From Clostridium cadaveris (GTDB lineage: Bacteria > Bacillota > Clostridia > Clostridiales > Clostridiaceae), in NCBI RefSeq assembly GCF_020911725.1, contig NZ_CP076620.1, positions 1,802,501 to 1,866,500 of the forward strand: a DNA stretch of 64,000 nt. The letters are read 5' to 3'. Position 1 is the first letter of the stretch. Every line of letters begins with the position of its first letter. Below the pieces are notes generated by a model. That model was not told the origin of the DNA. It was given only the letters and a program-made list of their open reading frames with translations, and searched no databases. Both the position numbers and the translations under genes were made by a program. This document shows positions 59,003-64,000 of the stretch, piece by piece.

Positions 59003-59344
59003 TTAATCATGAGATTTAGTCTTTTCTAATATTAACCTTCTTATTATTGCAAAATTATCAAAAATTCTTCCTCCAAATACTATAACCGCTGCCATGTATA
59101 TAGGAATACCTAATTTATCTCCTAAATAAGCAAGGCCAGCAGCTAATGCTGCATTACCAAAAAATCCAGAAATAAATATATCAGCTTGAAAATTTTTTGA
59201 TAAAGAAGATCTTATTGCTCCAAAGACTGAATCCAAACATGCAAGTATTGCTACAGACATGTATGGAGAGAATTTATCAGGAATATTTACTTCCCACAAC
59301 ATACCAACTATTATACCAATTAAAAGACCTACAAATGCTATCAT
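59003..59344 (-). CDS. sbp: Small basic family protein (DUF1290)
   Basis: A 113-residue membrane protein with three or four helices, starting MIAFVGLLIGIIVGMLWEVN and containing PDKFSPYMSVAILACLDSVF. It matches the Sbp family found in division clusters of Bacillus and Clostridia. Lies between two DUF881 genes with short gaps. Function unknown. Confidence 0.88.
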   Translation of the reverse strand: MIAFVGLLIGIIVGMLWEVNIPDKFSPYMSVAILACLDSVFGAIRSSLSKNFQADIFISGFFGNAALAAGLAYLGDKLGIPIYMAAVIVFGGRIFDNFAIIRRLILEKTKSHD

Positions 59345-59360
59345 TAAAACTTCACCTCAA

Positions 59361-60083
59361 TTACTGTACAGGTTTTATATATTCATATTTATATAACTTG
59401 TTATATTTAGGAATTTCAATACTATCAGATTCTTCAAGCTTCTTTTCATAGTAAGTTAGAGATTCATAGTCAAGAACTCCGTGAAAATTTAGTCCTCCCA
59501 TAAGTGCACTTTTATTTCCTATAGCTTTTATTATAATAGTTTCTTTAGGAGATATTCTCTCATCATTTATTAAAATTTGACTTCCTCCGCTACTACTCTT
59601 TATTCCTGTTTGAAGAGTTATTCTCTTATTATTTATAGAAACCGCTTCTGCTCCAGCAAAAAACAATTCATTCACTAAATAAGTTAGCTCTCTGTCTGTA
59701 ATATAGGATGCTACCATGTTGCTGGAAAACACGTTAGTCTTAGGATTTAAATAAAGTATAATTCCAGGACCAGTAACGTCCACACTTCCAATTAATAATC
59801 TTGTATTATCTAACTGGTTTTTCAATTCCTTTGCCACAGCATTTTCATTTGTAGCTGATTCTTCATAAACTTTTATCTGATTCATAAGCTCATTGTTTTT
59901 CTTTTCATATTCTTCTTTTTCTTTAGTAAGTTGACTTATTTCTTTTGTTATGTCTTGCTGAACATTAGGATTATTTACAAGTTTCCTCTCTTCGCTATTT
60001 AAAAGCTTAAATTGATAGCTTAATAAAAATCCTAATAATGCACATACCGTTGCAACCGCTATTTGAGATGAATATTTTTTCAT
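59361..60083 (-). CDS. DUF881 family protein
   Basis: A 240-residue protein paralogous to the other DUF881 protein here. A membrane helix at about residues 8-25, a coiled coil (about 42-90) and a DUF881 domain (GPGIILYLNPKTNVFSSNMV ... LVNELFFAGAEAVSINNKRI). Lies 12 bases after ftsQ. Likely an extracytoplasmic partner of the division machinery, inferred from context. Confidence 0.85.
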   Translation of the reverse strand: MKKYSSQIAVATVCALLGFLLSYQFKLLNSEERKLVNNPNVQQDITKEISQLTKEKEEYEKKNNELMNQIKVYEESATNENAVAKELKNQLDNTRLLIGSVDVTGPGIILYLNPKTNVFSSNMVASYITDRELTYLVNELFFAGAEAVSINNKRITLQTGIKSSSGGSQILINDERISPKETIIIKAIGNKSALMGGLNFHGVLDYESLTYYEKKLEESDSIEIPKYNKLYKYEYIKPVQ

Positions 60084-60094
60084 GACTATCCCTC

Positions 60095-60865
60095 CTAATC
60101 CTGTCTATAAACAACTGGATTGCCTTTAAAGCTTACATCTATATATCCGTTATTTTCAAGCAGTGCCTTGTCTTGAAGTATTATGTTAAAAGCTTTATTA
60201 AGTTTATCTTTAAGCTCATCACCTGTTCCAATTTTCACTTCTAATTTTCCACAGTATATTTTTATATTGCTTATGTCTTCTACATTTACAGATGATATTA
60301 CTATATCTGTAAGATTATCATCTATAAGACTACTTATTTCATTTAAAATCTTATCAATCTTCTCATAGCCATTAACTTTTTCTCCCACATTTACAGAATT
60401 AATGTCTATTCCTATTAAGGATACAAGGTTTAAATCTGAAATATCATCTTTTACTTCTAACAAATTTAATTCCTCATCAAATATGTAATACTTTTTCTCA
60501 TGCTCTACAAAAAATTTCCCTTGTTTTTGTTCTAAAGTTATTACAAGCTTATTAGGGAATTTTTTTGATATCACAGCATTTTTTATATAAGGCTGAGCCT
60601 TCAAATCATTTCTTATTCCCTCTTTAGATGCAGTAAATATATTTTGTCCTAAATACTTCTGATTAAGCCAAGAAACTTCAGATTCAGTTAAAATATTATT
60701 TTTACTTATATCAATAGTTTGTATGTTAAAATACGGAATATTAAAACACACTGTGACAAGCACTGCCAATAAAAACAAACAGATGAATATCGCTTTTCGT
60801 CTTCTTTTTTTTGCTACTCTTTTTTTTAGTTCTTCTTTTGAATATGACTTTTTATGTGTTTCCAT
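60095..60865 (-). CDS. ftsQ: Cell division protein FtsQ/DivIB
   Basis: A 256-residue bitopic protein. It has a basic cytosolic N-terminus (RVAKKRRRKAIFI), one membrane helix (about residues 27-46), a POTRA domain (IQTIDISKNNILTESEVSWL ...) and a beta domain with PNKLVITLEQKQGKFFVEHE. FtsQ stabilises the FtsL-FtsB complex of the divisome. First gene of the downstream half of the cluster. Confidence 0.9.
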   Translation of the reverse strand: METHKKSYSKEELKKRVAKKRRRKAIFICLFLLAVLVTVCFNIPYFNIQTIDISKNNILTESEVSWLNQKYLGQNIFTASKEGIRNDLKAQPYIKNAVISKKFPNKLVITLEQKQGKFFVEHEKKYYIFDEELNLLEVKDDISDLNLVSLIGIDINSVNVGEKVNGYEKIDKILNEISSLIDDNLTDIVISSVNVEDISNIKIYCGKLEVKIGTGDELKDKLNKAFNIILQDKALLENNGYIDVSFKGNPVVYRQD

Positions 60866-60982
60866 ATTTCCTCCTTATAATTTCTTCCATATTAATATAA
60901 TAACATTTACCATAAATAATTTCATTAAAAAAATAATTAAAAAACAATTACAATCTATTTACTATTTGTTAACCATAAAAAA

Positions 60983-61042
60983 TAAAGTGTGCTTAAAAAT
61001 TATTAATGTTCCTTTTAAAACAATTAATATTAAGCACACTTT
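60983..61042 (-). terminator. Intrinsic terminator after ftsW/spoVE
   Basis: AAAGTGTGCTTAA and TTAAGCACACTTT form a 13-bp stem around a 34-base loop, followed by ATTTTTTA on the minus strand. The gene-free stretch 60866-61047 holds this and the ftsQ promoter region. Confidence 0.8.
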
Positions 61043-61047
61043 TAATG

Positions 61048-62151
61048 CTATTTCACATCTTTTGATATATTAAGTAGGATTCCCATGGCTGTCATAGTTA
61101 TTACTAAGGATGTTCCTCCATAACTGATGAATGGTAATGGCACTCCAGTTACAGGCATAGAACCAGTAACAACTGCTATATTTATTATTGCCTGAACAGC
61201 TATTATAGATGTTATTCCTATAGCAAGCAATGTTCCATAAGTATCCTTTGCTCTTTGAGCTATAAGTATTCCTCTCCATATGAATAATATAAATAAAGAG
61301 ATTACAAATACAGCTCCAACAAAGCCAAGTTCCTCTCCTATGATGGAAAATATGAAGTCATTATGTGGTTCAGGCATATAAAAACACTTCTGTCTTGAAT
61401 TTCCCAGCCCTAATCCTAATAACTTACCTGATCCTAATGCATAGAAAGATTGAACAAGCTGATAACCGTCTCCTGCTGCATCTTTCCATGGATTTAAAAA
61501 GTTAAGCATTCTAGCTCTTCTATAGTCAGCTGAAAAAGCTAATGCAAGGACTGCAGCCCCAAGTGCTGGCACAACAAGCCCAAAAATATGCTTTGCTTTC
61601 GCACCTGCTACAAACAGTATTATCAATGTAACCATCATTATAACTGTTGCTATACTAAGATTTTTTTCTGCTAATATAAGTCCAGCATAAAAACCTGATA
61701 CTAATAAGTAAGGAAATAGACCTTGTTTAAGATCCTTTATACGCTCCCCTTTATTAGCAACACTAGATGATAAAAATAATACTATGGCATATTTTGTGAG
61801 CTCTGAAGGCTGAAATGTAAGAGGACCTATTTCAATCCATCTTTGTGCTCCATTTCTATCAGGAAATACAAAAACCAAAAGTAATAGTGGTATACACCCT
61901 AGCAATATCCATGGAGACCATTTTTTATATTTATGATAATCTATTTTCATTACAATCATCATTGATATAACGCCTAAAGTTCCAAATATAAGCTGTTTCT
62001 TCAAATAAAGCATACTATCTTTATCCTTATATAAGGCAGAATAGGAGCTAGCACTATATACCATTATTATCCCAATTGCTAGCAAAAGCATAACGATGGT
62101 GAATAATACAAAGTCCACCTCTTGCTTTTTTTTATCCTTAAAAAACTCCAT
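61048..62151 (-). CDS. SEDS peptidoglycan glycosyltransferase FtsW/SpoVE
   Basis: A 367-residue SEDS polymerase with ten membrane helices. The conserved GAQRWIEIGPLTFQPSELTK and MPEPHNDFIFSIIGEELGFV loops and the end PVTGVPLPFISYGGTSLVIT are all present. The division FtsW and the spore SpoVE cannot be separated from sequence alone. Lies between mraY and ftsQ; no murG is present between ftsW and ftsQ. Confidence 0.92.
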   Translation of the reverse strand: MEFFKDKKKQEVDFVLFTIVMLLLAIGIIMVYSASSYSALYKDKDSMLYLKKQLIFGTLGVISMMIVMKIDYHKYKKWSPWILLGCIPLLLLVFVFPDRNGAQRWIEIGPLTFQPSELTKYAIVLFLSSSVANKGERIKDLKQGLFPYLLVSGFYAGLILAEKNLSIATVIMMVTLIILFVAGAKAKHIFGLVVPALGAAVLALAFSADYRRARMLNFLNPWKDAAGDGYQLVQSFYALGSGKLLGLGLGNSRQKCFYMPEPHNDFIFSIIGEELGFVGAVFVISLFILFIWRGILIAQRAKDTYGTLLAIGITSIIAVQAIINIAVVTGSMPVTGVPLPFISYGGTSLVITMTAMGILLNISKDVK

Positions 62152-62172
62152 TCTATATCCTCCTCAAAATTA

Positions 62173-63162
62173 CTAAAAGCTAAAAAAGGAAATTATGCAA
62201 AGTACAACTGTTGTTATTGAAAATATCGTTACAATTTTTGTTTCGCTCCATCCACACTTTTCAAAGTGGTGATGAATTGGAGCCATTTTAAATATTCTTT
62301 TTCCTGTAAGCTTGAAAGATGAAACCTGTAAAATTACAGAGATAGTTTCCATAACATAAATACCGCCTACTATTGCTGACAATAGTTCAAGCTTAAGTAT
62401 CATCGCTACAGCAGCTACTGCTCCACCTAGAGCTAATGATCCTGTATCCCCCATAAACACTCTGGCAGGGAATGCATTATATCTTAAGAATCCTAATAGT
62501 GCACCTACTAATATAAAGCAGAATATAGAAAGGCTATAATGAGCCATTCCATAGCTTATTAGAGCAAAAAATGTTAAAACTAAAATAGTCACTGATGTTG
62601 AAAGTCCGTCTAGCCCATCTGTTAAATTAACAGCATTTGTGTATGCTAAGAAATAAAAGACTACAAATGGAATATAAAAGACTCCAAGATCAAAATTTAT
62701 ATTGATAAAAGGTATCAAAATTTTGCTTCCTATAGCTCCGGATTTATATCCATAATAACTTAGTGCTAATGAGATTATAAGTAACAAAATCATTTTCTGA
62801 CCAGCTTTAAGTCCAAGATTGTCTTTGTGAATAATTTTTAAAATATCATCTAAAAATCCTACAAATCCAAATCCTATAAATGAATAAAGAGCAATCATAG
62901 CTTCATCGCCAATACCTTTTGTCATTATTATAGTCCCTATTAATGTAGCAAAAATAAATATTATTCCTCCAATAGTAGGAGTTCCAGCCTTTTTCAAATG
63001 ACTTTGAGGACCATCCTTTCTTATATATTGACCAAATTTCAGCTTATGTAATATCGGTATAATTAGAGGTCCTAGCAATGATGCTACCCCAAATCCTAAC
63101 AAAATAGCTATTAATGTTCTAAAATTAAATACATTTACTAACGTTTCACTCATAATTACCAC
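62173..63162 (-). CDS. mraY: Phospho-N-acetylmuramoyl-pentapeptide transferase
   Basis: A 329-residue enzyme that makes lipid I at the membrane. Ten helices; catalytic acidic residues in [20 protein letters not shown] and [35 protein letters not shown] near the end. The GTG at 63162 follows AAGGAG; an in-frame ATG 9 bases later is an alternative start. Confidence 0.95.
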   Translation of the reverse strand: MVIMSETLVNVFNFRTLIAILLGFGVASLLGPLIIPILHKLKFGQYIRKDGPQSHLKKAGTPTIGGIIFIFATLIGTIIMTKGIGDEAMIALYSFIGFGFVGFLDDILKIIHKDNLGLKAGQKMILLLIISLALSYYGYKSGAIGSKILIPFININFDLGVFYIPFVVFYFLAYTNAVNLTDGLDGLSTSVTILVLTFFALISYGMAHYSLSIFCFILVGALLGFLRYNAFPARVFMGDTGSLALGGAVAAVAMILKLELLSAIVGGIYVMETISVILQVSSFKLTGKRIFKMAPIHHHFEKCGWSETKIVTIFSITTVVLCIISFFSF

Positions 63163-63204
63163 TATACTCCTTTATATCGGAGCATTCCTCCCCTCTTTAG
63201 CTTA

Positions 63205-64000
63205 TTACTTCAGATATTTAACCAATTCTTCAAAATGCATAGATCTTGAAGCCTTAATTAAAATTATATCTCCATCTTTTAAAATTTCATCTAATCCACA
63301 TCTTGCCTCTGCAATTGAAGCATAAGCATAAAATCCATCTTCACCAAAACCTTCTTTAAAGTCATTTTCAAATTCACTTATGACTATTAATTTCTCTACT
63401 CCATTTTTCTTAGTATATTCTCCGACTTCTTTATGTGAATTCTTGCTTTCATCACCTAATTCTTTCATTGTTCCTAAAACAGCTATTTTCCTTCCATTAA
63501 ACTGCTTTAAAACATTTAATGCAGCTTTCATTGAATCTGGACTAGCATTATAACTGTCATCTATTATAGTTTTTCCATGAGCTTCTATTACGTCTAATCT
63601 CATAGATGTACATTCTAAATTTTCTAATCCCTTTTGCATATCATCAATTGTAAGTCCTAATATCTTAGCCGCTCCATATGCCAAAAGAGAATTTTCTACA
63701 TTATGGATTCCCATTAATGGAAGTGTAATAGTTCCTTTATCTTCACCATCATCAATAACTGTAAATACTATATTATTTAAATTTTCTTCTATAATATCAG
63801 CTTTTATATTACAATCATTGTTTTCTATAGATGTAGTTAATATTTCGTATGAATCATCATTTAAAGTAGAAAGCATATCATTGTCTGCGTTCACTATAAG
63901 TGTATTGTCTTGAGAGAAGAAATCTGTAATCTCCATTTTAGCTTTTAAAATGTTTTCCCTAGTTTTTAAGTTTTCAATATGTGATATTCCTATGTTTGTT
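63205..64000 (-). CDS. murF: UDP-MurNAc-tripeptide--D-alanyl-D-alanine ligase MurF (partial)
   Basis: The C-terminal 264 codons of MurF, open to the right window edge. At the edge the frame reads TNIGISHIENLKTRENILKA before MEITDF, the central domain pattern of Mur ligases, so the start is beyond the window. A TIIDDSYNASPDSMKAALNV motif marks the C-terminal domain. Upstream of mraY as in the usual dcw order. Confidence 0.93.
   Translation of the reverse strand, partial: TNIGISHIENLKTRENILKAKMEITDFFSQDNTLIVNADNDMLSTLNDDSYEILTTSIENNDCNIKADIIEENLNNIVFTVIDDGEDKGTITLPLMGIHNVENSLLAYGAAKILGLTIDDMQKGLENLECTSMRLDVIEAHGKTIIDDSYNASPDSMKAALNVLKQFNGRKIAVLGTMKELGDESKNSHKEVGEYTKKNGVEKLIVISEFENDFKEGFGEDGFYAYASIAEARCGLDEILKDGDIILIKASRSMHFEELVKYLK

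Noticed and set aside
1-64000. tRNA or rRNA genes, including a tRNA as ICE target
   Set aside because: No cloverleaf-like or rRNA sequence seen; the ICE sits in an intergenic region upstream of dapF.

Overview
The window is a low-GC, endospore-forming Firmicute chromosome, most like Clostridium sensu stricto, carrying a GC-rich integrative and conjugative element (ICE) of about 26.7 kb. The genus is inferred from gene content (spoIIIAA-AH, CD1247-type protein, DUF881/sbp division cluster, PyrR control, clostridial-style type IV pilus operon) and strong AT bias. I cannot name the species.

Left chromosome (1-16050), all genes on the minus strand: folD (cut by the window edge), nusB, an Asp23/Gls24 protein, the eight-gene spoIIIA sporulation channel operon, a zinc-ribbon protein, efp, a type IV pilus/type II secretion-like operon (pilB, pilC, four prepilin-like proteins, PilM/N/O-like proteins), a lipoprotein and dapF. 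dapF keeps a complete promoter just inside the ICE junction.

ICE (about 16056-42763): a Tn1549-like transfer backbone mobilised by a large serine recombinase. From right to left it holds a ParB-like protein, a gene broken by an insertion sequence, ArdA antirestriction, PcfB, VirD4 coupling ATPase, Maff2, a VirB6/TrbL-like membrane protein, a SpoVG-like protein, two adenine-type DNA methyltransferases, PrgI, VirB4, a CD1108-type NlpC/P60 hydrolase, DUF4315, DUF4366, small cysteine-rich proteins, a MobC-like protein, a CD1845-type membrane protein, a relaxase that appears frameshifted, an HTH regulator, a lower-GC cargo operon (response regulator, histidine kinase, ABC ATPase, ABC permease), a sigma-like protein, two small proteins and the recombinase. 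The relaxase lesion and the IS suggest the copy may not transfer on its own.

The most unusual feature of the ICE is a dispersed palindrome, TCTGGACA-NNN-TGTCCAGA, present 14 times plus one partial copy inside the recombinase gene. Most copies sit 0-10 bases after a stop codon. Others are read in frame into the ends of proteins or into a linker, and the unit has no stop codon in any of the six frames. Other unexplained structure includes a rod-like inverted repeat of about 164 bases (40806-40969), twin near-identical promoters, a hairpin that hides the recombinase ribosome binding site, and several genes whose Shine-Dalgarno spacing points to a non-standard start codon (ACG, CTG, ATC).

Right chromosome (42764-64000): a cobalamin riboswitch controls a plus-strand operon for a nickel/peptide-type ABC importer and a SAM methyltransferase. 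Then come rqcH, an RlmL-like rRNA methyltransferase, uraA and pyrR with two PyrR-binding RNA sites, rluD-like, lspA, and the division and wall cluster divIVA, ylmH, sepF, yggS, DUF881, sbp, DUF881, ftsQ, ftsW/spoVE, mraY and murF (cut by the window edge).
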